Position numbers and translations under genes: made by a program. A stretch of DNA of 64,000 nt. It comes from DATBLY01 sp963705545 (GTDB taxonomy: Bacteria > Actinomycetota > UBA4738 > HRBIN12). The notes under the pieces are model-generated. The model saw nothing but the letters and a program-made list of their open reading frames with translations, was not told the origin of the DNA and made no database searches. The number at the start of each line of letters is the position of its first letter. The stretch's first letter is position 1. Below, in pieces: positions 33,002-41,651 of the stretch. Location: positions 434,001 through 498,000 of the forward strand of contig CAVPJX010000002.1 of NCBI GenBank assembly GCA_963705545.1, written 5' to 3'.

Positions 33002-33405
33002 GGGTCAAGGTGCAAGACCTGTGCGCGGAACTCCAACCGCGTGTCGGCCCACTCCATCACCCAGCGCTCGGTCTCCTCGCTGAAGAAGATGTGGCCCGTC
33101 CCGTAGATGCGCGACTCTGTCAGACCGATGGACCTGACACTCAGCGACCGAGAAGGTCCCGCGGTCGGGTGAACGTTGAGCATCCACCTCCGCACCGGAC
33201 CCCAGAGGCTGATGTCCATCCGCACCGTTTCGGAGTCCTGCCAGTACACGCCGACCCAGCGCAGATCGAGGCGACCCGTAATGTCGTCCGCATCCCACCC
33301 GGTGTTCGTTGCTCGCGCCGGCGTCACGACAGAGACACACAACATGGCAGCGAGCGCTACGCCGAGCAGGATCTTGCGTCGAGGCCTCGCGCCACCTGCG
33401 GCCAT
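32845..33405 (-). CDS. Secreted protein of unknown function
   Basis: 186 residues from the ATG at 33405; a GTG at 33513 would add 36 residues. Signal peptide KILLGVALAAMLCVSVVTPARA, then a beta-rich domain (WDADDITGRLDLRWVGVYWQD, MDISLWGPVRRWML, HIFFSEETERWVMEW, YLFQVWFPAENRY). No family recognised. With the gene at 31557 it makes two secreted orphans in the element. Confidence 0.6.
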   Translation of the reverse strand: MAAGGARPRRKILLGVALAAMLCVSVVTPARATNTGWDADDITGRLDLRWVGVYWQDSETVRMDISLWGPVRRWMLNVHPTAGPSRSLSVRSIGLTESRIYGTGHIFFSEETERWVMEWADTRLEFRAQVLHLDPYLFQVWFPAENRYGARIAENAWGLGVTSCERLRSPNPACDEVPGHDRGLDP

Positions 33406-33550
33406 GTAGCAGGTTTCGGGACACAGGCACGCGAACCTTGAGAGCAGAGGAGGACGCAGTGAGAGCAGGGCCGCGGACGCGTCCTGCTGCGAGTTCTGGG
33501 CGATGGTCGACACATCACCTCCGCGTGCTCGAGGGGTCCGTTCTGGCTGA

Positions 33551-33858
33551 TTATCCGCCGACGCGGGCGACGGCGGGGGACCGGTCCGCCGACACGTCTT
33601 CCGCCCGATCTGGCGGGAAGCGTGCCACGCTGCCGGCGTCGAGCCGGTCCGACTCGGATGGATCCGCCATACGGGAGCCTCGATCGCCTACCTCGCGACG
33701 AAGGACATGAAGGCCGTCGCGAACCGGCCAGTCACACGTCGGTCCGCATGATGGACACGGTGTACGTGAAGACCTACGCGGAGGCCTCCAGGGGCGTCGC
33801 GGTCGCGATCGACGCGGTAGTCGAGGCGTCCCGTTCCGCGCCGACCTCGCGCCGCTGA
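33551..33858 (+). pseudogene. Tyrosine-integrase C-terminal remnant
   Basis: About 100 residues of a phage-type integrase: GPVRRHVFRPIWREACHAAG, then WIRHTGASIAYLATKDMKAVANR (the Arg-His box) and, after a one-base shift near 33725, SHTSVRMMDTVYVKTYAEASRG with the catalytic Tyr. A stop at 33548 and missing N-terminal domains show truncation. It points at the tRNA-Glu gene 79 bases away, the usual place of the integrase that used this attachment site. Confidence 0.72.
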
Positions 33859-33936
33859 CGGGGCCGTGACGGGACCGTTGGCGCTCCACGGCGTCAGAGC
33901 CACGGGCATGGACGCCCTGACCTGCGGTTTCGGTCG

Positions 33937-34009
33937 TAGTCCCAACGGGGTTCGAACCCGTGTCTCCACCTTGAGAGGGTGGTGTCCTAGGCCACTAGAC
34001 GATGGGACC
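33937..34009 (-). tRNA. tRNA-Glu(CTC)
   Basis: 73 bases. Acceptor stem GGTCCCA/TGGGACT, D arm GTCTAGTGGCCTAGGAC, anticodon stem-loop CCACC-CTCTCAA-GGTGG with anticodon CTC, T arm CGGGTTCGAACCCCG, discriminator A. CCA is not encoded. It is the intact right end of the integrated element. Confidence 0.95.
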
Positions 34010-34049
34010 TCGGGCCCTGGGCCGAGCAACCAAGTGTAGCAACGGCCCC

Positions 34050-34820
34050 TCAGCGGCCGGCCAGGTCCAGGATCTGCTGCGCGCCGTACCAGACCGCCAC
34101 GACGGCGAGGAACGACCCCACCCAGAGCCGGAGCGTCGGCTCCCGCGTCCCGAGCGCGATCGTCGCGCCGATCCGGGCCCCGGGGACGGCTCCGATCGCG
34201 AGCAGTAAAGCCGCGCCCCACTCCAGGTGACCGAGCGACGCGTGGACGATCGTGCCGGGGATCACCAGGACCACCACGCAGACGAGCGAGGTTCCGAGCG
34301 CCCGCTTCAGTGGGAAGCCGAGCATGCCCGCCAGGGCGGGGACGATCACGATCCCCCCGCCGATCCCGAGGAGGCCCGAGAGCAGCCCGGCGGTCAAGCC
34401 GATCGCGGACAGCGCCCAGGGTGACGGTCGCGTTGCACCCCGCGGGTTCGGCGGACGTCCCCGATCTCGCAGGATCGCCACGGCCTGCCAGGCCAGCAGG
34501 CCTGCCGTGGCGAGCAGCAGGATCCGTCCGTCGACCGCCTCCGTGAGGGCCGCGCCCAAGGCCGAGGCGGTCGCTCCGGTCAGCGAGATCCACGCCGCCG
34601 CGCGGGTGTCGACCTCGCCGGCTCGTGCGTACGTCGCCGCCCCGATCGCGGCGGTCGGCAGGATCACCGGGAGCGGGGTGGCGACGGCCGCGATCGGCGC
34701 CAGACCGGCGGCGGAGAGCCCGGGCGTCATCACGATCCCGCCGCCGATGCCGAACAGGCCCGACAGGACGCCCGCGGCCAGGCCGACGAGCACCACCAGG
34801 ACCATCTCGGCCGGCGTCAT
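34050..34820 (-). CDS. TSUP family (sulfite exporter TauE/SafE-like) permease
   Basis: 256 residues with about eight membrane helices in two homologous halves, each opening with the GL(F/L)GIGGG motif (VLSGLFGIGGGIVMTPGL and LLSGLLGIGGGIVIVPAL). The family moves sulfite, organosulfonates or similar anions. Start at 34820 is set by CAAGAT six bases upstream (leaderless). It stands alone between the tRNA and the polyphosphate operon. Confidence 0.88.
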   Translation of the reverse strand: MTPAEMVLVVLVGLAAGVLSGLFGIGGGIVMTPGLSAAGLAPIAAVATPLPVILPTAAIGAATYARAGEVDTRAAAWISLTGATASALGAALTEAVDGRILLLATAGLLAWQAVAILRDRGRPPNPRGATRPSPWALSAIGLTAGLLSGLLGIGGGIVIVPALAGMLGFPLKRALGTSLVCVVVLVIPGTIVHASLGHLEWGAALLLAIGAVPGARIGATIALGTREPTLRLWVGSFLAVVAVWYGAQQILDLAGR

Positions 34821-34942
34821 CGGGCCATCTTGCCCCAGGGGCGTCCCGAGCCGATGGAGGAAGGAACCGCGCCTTGACGCCTCGTCCGGGCGATGGTCAG
34901 CTAGGTTCCCCACCGAACGCCCGAGGAGACGGACCCCACCCG

Positions 34943-37021
34943 ATGGCCAGCCTCGCCCAGCCGATCGTCGTCGCGCCGCCACCTGAACCCGAGCGGTTCG
35001 CGAACCGGGAGCTGTCGTGGCTCGACTTCAACGGCCGGGTGCTGGCGCTCGCGGAGGATCTGGATCGGCCGCTCCTGGAGCGGGCACGGTTCCTCGCGAT
35101 CTTCAGCAGCAACCTGGACGAGTTCTTCCAGATCCGTGTCGCCGGGCTGAAGGAGCAGCTCTCGGTCGGGCTCACGACGTCGACCTCGCCGGACGGGCTC
35201 ACGCCCCGCGAGGCGCTCGACGCGATCAGCGAACGCGTCCGGGAGCTGAAGACCCGGCAGCATCAGATCTGGGCGAAGAGCGTTCGGCCGCGCCTGGAGG
35301 CGAACGGGGTCCGCATCCTCGATTGGTCCGAGCTGGATCCGTCGGATCGGCAACATCTCCGTCGGACGTACGAGGAGCGGGTCCACCCGATCCTGACCCC
35401 GCTCTCCGTCGACCCCGCACATCCGTTCCCCTACATCTCCAACCTGTCGCTGAATCTCGCGGTGGTCGTCCGCGATCTCGAGACGGACGTGCGGCGGTTC
35501 GCCCGCGTGAAGGTGCCGCCGAACATCGCGCGCTTCCAGCGGCTCCCGGGCGGCGACCGGTTCATCCCGCTCGAGCAGGTGATCGCCGCGAACCTCGACA
35601 CGCTGTTCCCGGGCATGGAGATCGAGGCCGTTCACCCGTTCCGGGTGACGCGCGACGCGGATCTGGAGCTCGAGATCGACGAGGCCGACGACCTGCTCTC
35701 AGCGATCCAGTCGATCCTCCGGCAGCGGGAGCGGTCGCCCGAGGCGGTCCGGCTCGAGGTCCACCGGTCGATGCCGAAGTTCGTGCGTTCATTGCTCGAG
35801 GAGGAGTTGAAGCTCGAACCCGTGGACGTCTACGTCACGAAGTCGATGCTCGGGTTCTCCGACCTGTTCGAGCTCGTGAAGCTGGACCGGCCGGACCTAC
35901 TGTACCCACCGTGGAGCGGCACGACGCAGGCTCGCCTCCAACCGTCCGCGAACTCGCGCGAGGACATCTTCGCCGTGCTCCGTGACGGCGACGTGCTCGT
36001 GCAGCACCCCTACGACGCGTTCTCGACGTCGGTCTCGATGTTCGTGGAGCAGGCGGCTCGCGACCCGAACGTCCTCGCGATCAAGCAGACCCTGTATCGG
36101 ACGTCGGCGACCGACAGCCCGATCATGCGCGCGCTGGTCCGTGCGGCGGAGGCGGGCAAGCAGACCGTGGCGCTGATCGAGCTCACGGCCCGGTTCGACG
36201 AGGAGACGAACATCGAGTGGGCGAGGGTCCTCGAGGAAGCGGGGGTCCACGTCGTGTACGGCGTCGTCGGTCTGAAGACGCACGCGAAGTGCATGCTGGT
36301 CGTGCGTGACGATGGCGACGCGATCCGGCGCTACTGCCACGTCGGGACGGGCAACTACCACGCGGGGACCGCCGAGCTCTACGAGGACATCGGGCTCCTG
36401 ACCGCGGACCCGGAGATCACGGCCGACGTCTCCGACCTGTTCAACTACCTCACCGGCTACAGCCACCAGACGGAGTACCGGCGCATCCTGGTGGCGCCGA
36501 TCACGATGCGCGACCGGCTGAGGGAGCTGATCCGCGCGGAGGCCGCGGCCAAGGACGGCCGGATCGTGATGAAGATGAACAGCCTCGTCGACCCGGAGAT
36601 GATCGACGAGCTCTACGCGGCCTCGCAGGCCGGAACCGAGATCGACCTGATCGTGCGCGGGATCTGCTGCCTGCGGCCCGACGTCCCGGGGCTCTCCGAA
36701 CGGATCCGGGTCCGATCGATCGTTGGTCGGTACCTCGAGCACTCGCGGGTCTACCGGTTCGGCAGCCCGGAGCGGATGCGCGTGTTCATCGGTTCGGCGG
36801 ACCTGATGCCTCGGAACCTGGACCACCGCGTCGAGTGCATCACGGAGATCATCGACGAGGGCCTGAAGGACCGCCTCGACGAGGGCCTGCGCGTGAACCT
36901 CGAGGACGACGTGCTGGCCTGGTCGCTCGGTCCCGACGGATGGTCGAAGGTGCCGACGCGCCACGGCGTCGAGTCGCAGCTCGTCTTCCGCAGGCTCGCC
37001 GAAGGAAGGGCCCTCGGATGA
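34943..37021 (+). CDS. ppk: Polyphosphate kinase 1
   Basis: 692 residues, full length. N-terminal domain FANRELSWLDFNGRVLALAED, head domain, and the catalytic domains with DVLVQHPYDAFSTSV, the autophosphorylated His in GLKTHAKCMLVVR, CHVGTGNYH, and a second active-site His in YLEHSRVYRFG. It reversibly polymerises the ATP gamma-phosphate into polyphosphate. First gene of an operon; its stop overlaps the next start by ATGA. Confidence 0.95.
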   Translation: MASLAQPIVVAPPPEPERFANRELSWLDFNGRVLALAEDLDRPLLERARFLAIFSSNLDEFFQIRVAGLKEQLSVGLTTSTSPDGLTPREALDAISERVRELKTRQHQIWAKSVRPRLEANGVRILDWSELDPSDRQHLRRTYEERVHPILTPLSVDPAHPFPYISNLSLNLAVVVRDLETDVRRFARVKVPPNIARFQRLPGGDRFIPLEQVIAANLDTLFPGMEIEAVHPFRVTRDADLELEIDEADDLLSAIQSILRQRERSPEAVRLEVHRSMPKFVRSLLEEELKLEPVDVYVTKSMLGFSDLFELVKLDRPDLLYPPWSGTTQARLQPSANSREDIFAVLRDGDVLVQHPYDAFSTSVSMFVEQAARDPNVLAIKQTLYRTSATDSPIMRALVRAAEAGKQTVALIELTARFDEETNIEWARVLEEAGVHVVYGVVGLKTHAKCMLVVRDDGDAIRRYCHVGTGNYHAGTAELYEDIGLLTADPEITADVSDLFNYLTGYSHQTEYRRILVAPITMRDRLRELIRAEAAAKDGRIVMKMNSLVDPEMIDELYAASQAGTEIDLIVRGICCLRPDVPGLSERIRVRSIVGRYLEHSRVYRFGSPERMRVFIGSADLMPRNLDHRVECITEIIDEGLKDRLDEGLRVNLEDDVLAWSLGPDGWSKVPTRHGVESQLVFRRLAEGRALG

Positions 37022-38511
37022 GCGAGGAGCGCGAGGTCAAGCTCGCCGCCCCGGCGACGTTCAAGATGCCGGCCTTCGACGGGCTCGGCGAGGGGATCTC
37101 CGTGGAGAGCCCCACCCTCGATCGCTACCAAACGGTCTACCTCGACACACCGGAGTTCCGGCTCGCGCGGTGGGGGGTGAGCCTCCGCCATCGGTCGGGC
37201 CAGGGGTGGACGGTGAAGCTCCCGCCGGTGATCGACGGCGATCTGATCGTCCGCGGCGAGTACGCCTTCCCGGGGGACGACCCCGGGGAGTGCCCGCCCG
37301 AGGCGCTCGACCCGATCCGCGCCTACGTCCGGACCGCGGAGCTGCGACCGGTGGTGCGGCTGAGGACCGTGCGCCGGAGCATCCGGGCGCGCGATCTCGA
37401 GGACCGGCAGGTCGTCGAGATCACGGACGACGAGGTGTCCGTGTTGTCCGGCCGCCGGATCGCCGCGCGGTTCCGCGAGCTCGAGGTGGAGATCGGCGAC
37501 CACACCCCGCCCTGGCTGCTCGCCGACGTCCTCGGCCTCCTGCGGGCCGCGGGGGCGGGGGACCCGGATCCTACGCCGAAGTACGTGCGGGCCGTCGGCC
37601 CGCTCGGGACCCAGGCTCCCGAGATCGTCACCGCTCAGCTCACGTCCGGCGCGACGGCCGGCGACGTCGTGCGACGGTCGATCGCCACGTCGGTCGCGCA
37701 CCTGATCCGTCACGACGTCGTGATGCGCCTGGACACCGATCCCGAGGGTGTTCATCAGGCGCGCGTGTCATCGCGCCGGCTCCGCTCGGACCTTCGGACC
37801 TTCCGCTCCCTGCTCGACCCCGAGTGGACCCTCGCGCTCCGCGAAGAGCTGCGGTGGCTCGGCGGCGTCCTCGGTCGCACGCGGGACTCGGACGTGATGC
37901 TCGAGCGGATGACCGGCCGCGCCGCGCTGGTCCCGGAGATGGAGCGACCCGGGGCCGCCCAGATCGTCGAGGTGCTCGAGCAGCGACGGAAGGAAGCGCA
38001 CGCCGACCTCCTCGGGACGCTCCGCGGAGACCGGTACGTCGCCCTGCTCGACCGGCTCGTCGCCGCGGCGAACGAACCGGCGTTGCTCCTCGCCGCCGAC
38101 CTGCCCGCGGCGCAGGTCCTCCCCGGGCTCGTTCGCGGCCCATGGAAGGCATTGCGTCGGGAGGTTCATTCCGTGGGGCCCCATCCGGCCGATCCGGAGC
38201 TTCACCGGATCCGGATCCTCACGAAGCGCGTGCGCTACGCGGCCGATCTGGTCGAACCGTTGCTCGGCCGGCCCGCCAGGCGATTCGCGGTCGCGGCGGC
38301 CGACCTGCAGACGGTCCTCGGCGAGCACAACGACGCCGTGGTGGCGGAGGCGTGGCTGCGGGGCTGGGCGGCGGAGGGTCGATCGGGTGACGCGACCTTC
38401 GCGGCCGGGATGCTGGCGGGCATCGAGCGGGCTTCTGCCGACCGGGCTCGCCGGACCTGGCGTCGCGCCTGGCGACGGCTGGCCGGCACCGACCGCAAGA
38501 CCTGGATGTGA
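37018..38511 (+). CDS. CYTH-CHAD domain protein
   Basis: 497 residues. CYTH domain at 1-200 with the ExExK triphosphate motif (E4-R-E6-V-K8) and SLRHRSGQGWTVKLP; CHAD helical domain from about 205 with H-x-A-R-V-x-x-R-R-L-R (VHQARVSSRRLRSDL) and HRIRILTKRVRYAADL. CYTH domains cut triphosphates (PPPase/thiamine-triphosphatase-like) and CHAD domains bind polyphosphate. Coupled to ppk1 by ATGA and to the Nudix gene by GTGA, so it very probably works on polyphosphate. Confidence 0.9.
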   Translation: MSEEREVKLAAPATFKMPAFDGLGEGISVESPTLDRYQTVYLDTPEFRLARWGVSLRHRSGQGWTVKLPPVIDGDLIVRGEYAFPGDDPGECPPEALDPIRAYVRTAELRPVVRLRTVRRSIRARDLEDRQVVEITDDEVSVLSGRRIAARFRELEVEIGDHTPPWLLADVLGLLRAAGAGDPDPTPKYVRAVGPLGTQAPEIVTAQLTSGATAGDVVRRSIATSVAHLIRHDVVMRLDTDPEGVHQARVSSRRLRSDLRTFRSLLDPEWTLALREELRWLGGVLGRTRDSDVMLERMTGRAALVPEMERPGAAQIVEVLEQRRKEAHADLLGTLRGDRYVALLDRLVAAANEPALLLAADLPAAQVLPGLVRGPWKALRREVHSVGPHPADPELHRIRILTKRVRYAADLVEPLLGRPARRFAVAAADLQTVLGEHNDAVVAEAWLRGWAAEGRSGDATFAAGMLAGIERASADRARRTWRRAWRRLAGTDRKTWM

Positions 38512-38912
38512 AGATCGTCCGGGCGGCCGGCGGGATCGTCTGGCGCCGTGGCCCGGCGGGAACCGAGATCGTCCTGGTCCATCGGCCGGCGTACGACGAC
38601 TGGTCGCTCCCGAAGGGCAAGCTCGAGCGCGGCGAGGACGAGAGGACGGCCGCCATCCGAGAGGTCGACGAGGAGACCGGGCTGCACGTCGCGCTCGGCG
38701 AGGATCTCGGCACGGTCGCCTATCGCGACGCGAAGGATCGGCCGAAGATCGTCCGCTACTTCGAGATGCGCGCGACCGACGACGAACCGCTGCGCCCGGC
38801 CCACGAGATCGACGACGCGCGCTGGCTCCCGCTGGAGCGAGCCCGCGACGTGCTCACGTACGACCACGACCGCCGGATCCTCGATCGGCTTGGGACGTCC
38901 GCGGGCGCCTAA
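38508..38912 (+). CDS. Nudix hydrolase (MutT/Ap4A-type)
   Basis: 134 residues. The Nudix box is complete: GKLERGEDERTAAIREVDEETG. The context SLPKGKLERGE and YFEMRATDDEP resembles the N-terminal domain of mycobacterial MutT1 and diadenosine-polyphosphate hydrolases. There is no phosphatase domain after it. Translationally coupled to the CYTH-CHAD gene, which suggests clearing of (di)nucleoside polyphosphates made beside polyphosphate. Confidence 0.88.
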   Translation: MKIVRAAGGIVWRRGPAGTEIVLVHRPAYDDWSLPKGKLERGEDERTAAIREVDEETGLHVALGEDLGTVAYRDAKDRPKIVRYFEMRATDDEPLRPAHEIDDARWLPLERARDVLTYDHDRRILDRLGTSAGA

Positions 38913-39886
38913 CCCAGGAGGTCGAGCAAGGATCGGCCGAGCGGCGTGAGCCGGCTGTAGACGCCGCGACCCACGCGGTCGGCTTCGACCGCCCCCGATC
39001 GACGCAGGACGCCCAGCTGCTGGGACACCGCGGCGGGGGTGAGGTGCAGGCGACGCGCGAGCTCGGTCGTGGTCATCGGGGACTCGAGGGCGCGCAGGAT
39101 GTCGGCGCGCGTACCGCCGATCAGCTCGTCCATCGCGCCGCGCGCGCGGGGCGGTTCGGGCTCCCACAGGCTCGCGATCCCGCGCGGTGAGTACGCGAGC
39201 GACGGGGCCATCTCCGGGTCGTGGAGCACGGCGGTCCCAGGCCACGCGAACACCGACGGCACGAGCACGACGCTCCGACCCGCCGGATCGAGGATGAACG
39301 AGCACTGCTTCTCGATGTGGATCGCCCCGTCGCGCCACGACACCTTCGGGTGTAGGTCTTCGAACAGCAGCTCGGGACCGCCGAGCGCGAGCTGGCGCGC
39401 CCGGTACATGACGTCGTTCTCGAGGAGACCGCGGATCGTCGGCCAGTGCGGTTCGATCGTGAGCTTCCAGAACTCCCGCATCTGCTCGGCGAGCCGCGGC
39501 ATCATCGCCTGCGGGTCCTCCTCGAGGAGCTGGGCGGGCTCGGGGAGCGACCCCGAGGAGGATCGGAGCTGCTGCAGGTGCGCACGGACGGTCGCCGGCG
39601 GTGTGTCGATCATCCGGTCGAGCTCTTCGTCGAGATCGGGGAACGGCGTCCGCGGCGAGGGGGTCAGGAAGTCCGGGATGTAGTCCTTCCCCTGGAACAG
39701 AGCGAACAGGAGGGTGAGGTCCCGTCCCTCGATCGCGGCCGTCGCCTCGCGGACCCAGGGGAGGTGGAGCGCGTGCTTCGAGGGGTCACGCATCGGCTTC
39801 ATGAGGCTCATGCCGAGCTCCCAGATCGGGGAGAACGCGAAGCGGATCGCGGCCGCGGGTTCGTCCTGTACGTTCGGGCTCGCCAT
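38909..39886 (-). CDS. DUF5937/ArsR-like HTH transcriptional regulator
   Basis: 325 residues. The first about 230 residues match the DUF5937-type domain (IRFAFSPIWELGMSLMKPMRDPSKHALHLPWV). The C-terminus is a winged HTH (TRADILRALESPMTTTELARRLHLTPAAVSQQLGVLRRSGAV). The effector is unknown. The short AT-rich TTAGCTTAATC just upstream (around 39894-39905) may be its own operator. Convergent 4-base overlap with the Nudix gene. Confidence 0.85.
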   Translation of the reverse strand: MASPNVQDEPAAAIRFAFSPIWELGMSLMKPMRDPSKHALHLPWVREATAAIEGRDLTLLFALFQGKDYIPDFLTPSPRTPFPDLDEELDRMIDTPPATVRAHLQQLRSSSGSLPEPAQLLEEDPQAMMPRLAEQMREFWKLTIEPHWPTIRGLLENDVMYRARQLALGGPELLFEDLHPKVSWRDGAIHIEKQCSFILDPAGRSVVLVPSVFAWPGTAVLHDPEMAPSLAYSPRGIASLWEPEPPRARGAMDELIGGTRADILRALESPMTTTELARRLHLTPAAVSQQLGVLRRSGAVEADRVGRGVYSRLTPLGRSLLDLLG

Positions 39887-39998
39887 GATTTCGCGTTAGC
39901 TTAATCGCTTCCGTGTCCGAGCGCAAGTACGTATCCTGCACCCTGAAACGTTGTAGCCATCGCCGAATCATCGGCATGCATGGAAGGAAGGAGGTGCG

Positions 39999-40145
39999 AT
40001 GATCCCCATCGGTGAGTCGGTGGTGCTCCGGGCCCGCGAGCGAGAGCTCCGGCGGGCCGCGGAGCGCGAGCGGCGGCGCGCCGAGTCCCGGCGTGCGAAG
40101 GGGTCGCGAGACACCTCTCCACCCCGGCGGCCGTTGGACCGCTGA
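39999..40145 (+). CDS. Arg-rich small protein, 48 residues
   Basis: MIPIGESVVLRARERELRRA opens a long amphipathic, charged helix (repeated R-x-x-E-R), and the tail is basic and Pro-rich. AAGGAAGGAGGTG just before the ATG is among the strongest ribosome-binding sites of the window, and a perfect 13-bp terminator follows the stop by 7 bases, so a short transcript is very likely. Family not recognised; nucleic-acid binding would fit. Confidence 0.62.
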   Translation: MIPIGESVVLRARERELRRAAERERRRAESRRAKGSRDTSPPRRPLDR

Positions 40146-40152
40146 GACCTCC

Positions 40153-40194
40153 GAGGCCCGACCCCTGGGCTCATCCTCTGTGGGGTCGGGCCTC
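40153..40194. terminator. Perfect 13-bp hairpin terminator
   Basis: GAGGCCCGACCCC (40153-40165) and GGGGTCGGGCCTC (40182-40194) with a 16-base loop, between the small Arg-rich gene and the convergent icd gene. Confidence 0.8.
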
Positions 40195-40207
40195 GCGTCG
40201 CCCTGGG

Positions 40208-41651
40208 TCAGTTCTCGCCTTGATCGCGGGTGAACGCGAGCTCCCCGTCGAACTCCTGCAGCTTCTCGATGTGCATCCAGCGATGGCGGCTCGAGATCCG
40301 CTGGAGCAGCTCGTGGACGTCGTCATCGGGGAGGTCTCCCGGGTTCTCCTTGATGATGAACCGCGCGCGCCAGTGATCCAGCGTGTCGGTGATCGCGCCC
40401 GTGGGCGGATACACCCGGGTCCCGCGCGACGAGATCATCTTCAGCTCTAGCTTCGTGTCGGCGGTGAGCTCGGTCAGCGAATCACCGAGATCGATCGCCG
40501 ACAAGGGCGACTCGACGAACACGTCCAGGCCGACGACGGCGCGGGAGCGCGGCTTGACGTAGTCGGGGTCGGGCGAGAGCTGCGGGAGCTGCAGCGGGAC
40601 GTGCTCGCGAACGGTCCAGCCATCCGAGCGGCGCCCCAGGTTGCCGATGATCGCGTCCGTGTACTCGGTGGTGGGCGTCCCTCGGTCGTACCCGAGGACG
40701 TCGCCCGTGAGGACCCCCGACTCGAGCGTGACGAGCACCGCGTGCTCGATCGCGTCGGCCTGATCGAAGAGTCGCAGATAGCGGAGCATCAGGACGGCCG
40801 ACAGGATCACGGCCGTCGGGTTGATCACGTTCTTGCCCGCGTATTTCGGGGCGGATCCGTGGACGGCCTCGAAGATCGCGACCTCGCTGCCGATATTGGC
40901 GGAGGGGGCGTAGCCGAGTCCGCCGACGAGGGCCGAGGAGAGATCGCTGATGATGTCGCCGTTCATGTTCGTCGTCACGATCACGTCGAACTGCTCCGGA
41001 CGTTTGACCAATTGATGCGCGCAGTTATCGATGATCACGTGCCAGGACTCGATGCCGGGGTAGTCCGGCGCGACCTGTTCGAAGACGCGCTTCAGCGTGC
41101 CCTCGGTCATCTTCATGATGTTGGCCTTCGTGGCGCAGGCGACGCTCGTGCGGCCCTCGCTCCTCGCGTACTCGAACGCGAAGCGCGCGATCTTCTCGCG
41201 AGCCCTTCGTGCTGATCAGCTTGAGGCACTCGGCGACACCCGGCGTCTGCAGGTACTCGATCCCCGCGTAGAGGTCCTCCACGTTCTCCCGGACCACGAC
41301 GAGGTCGATCCCCCGACCGGAGTACGGCGTCTTGACGCCGGGGAGTTCGCGGACCGGGCGCACGTTCGCGTAGGTCTCGAAGAGCTTGCGCAGCGTCACG
41401 TTGGCGCTCTTCTCGCCGAAGCCGACGGGGGTCTCGAGCGGGCCTTTCAGCGCGACGCGGGTGCGGGAGATCGACGCGATCGTGTCCTGCGGGACCCCCG
41501 ATGGGAGACCCTTGCGGAACACCTCCGCGCCGGCCTCAGCCTCCTCCCAGGCGATGGGTGCGCCGGCCGCCTCGACGATCCGCCGCACCGACGCGACGCA
41601 TTCCGGGCCGATGCCATCGCCGGGGATCAGGGTCACCGGGATCTGGTCCAC
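40208..41651 (-). pseudogene. icd: NADP-type isocitrate dehydrogenase with one frameshift
   Basis: About 480 codons of the Thermus-type isocitrate dehydrogenase, which has a C-terminal extension of some 140 residues. Seen: VTLIPGDGIGPE, the substrate loop SANVTLRKLFETYANVRPVREL, TKANIMKMTEGT, VTTNMNGDIISDLSSALVGGLG and HGSAPKYAGKNVINPTA. The frame changes near 41199: removing one C gives the expected KGSEKIARFAFEYA. Since this is a central TCA enzyme and all else is intact, an assembly error is likely. GTG start with GGAGGA upstream. Confidence 0.85.

Larger units (their letters stand above)
29077..33979. mobile_element. 4.9-kb integrated element in tRNA-Glu(CTC)
   Basis: It is bounded by the 44-bp perfect direct repeat, with the intact tRNA at the right end and its 3' end facing inwards. 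A decayed tyrosine-integrase 3' part lies at 33551-33858, next to the tRNA. Cargo consists of a GNAT acetyltransferase, three small membrane proteins, two secreted proteins and a frameshifted small-family gene, mostly on the minus strand. There is no replication, capsid or conjugation gene. The stretch 29121-29638 shows no recognisable gene, only a repeated GTCAGACGGC. I infer a degraded genomic island or satellite that can no longer move by itself. Confidence 0.72.

Noticed and set aside
39975..40001. Eight-codon upstream frame overlapping the Arg-rich small gene
   Set aside because: Its start codon has no ribosome-binding site and its codons are the purine run that serves as the ribosome-binding site of the main gene.
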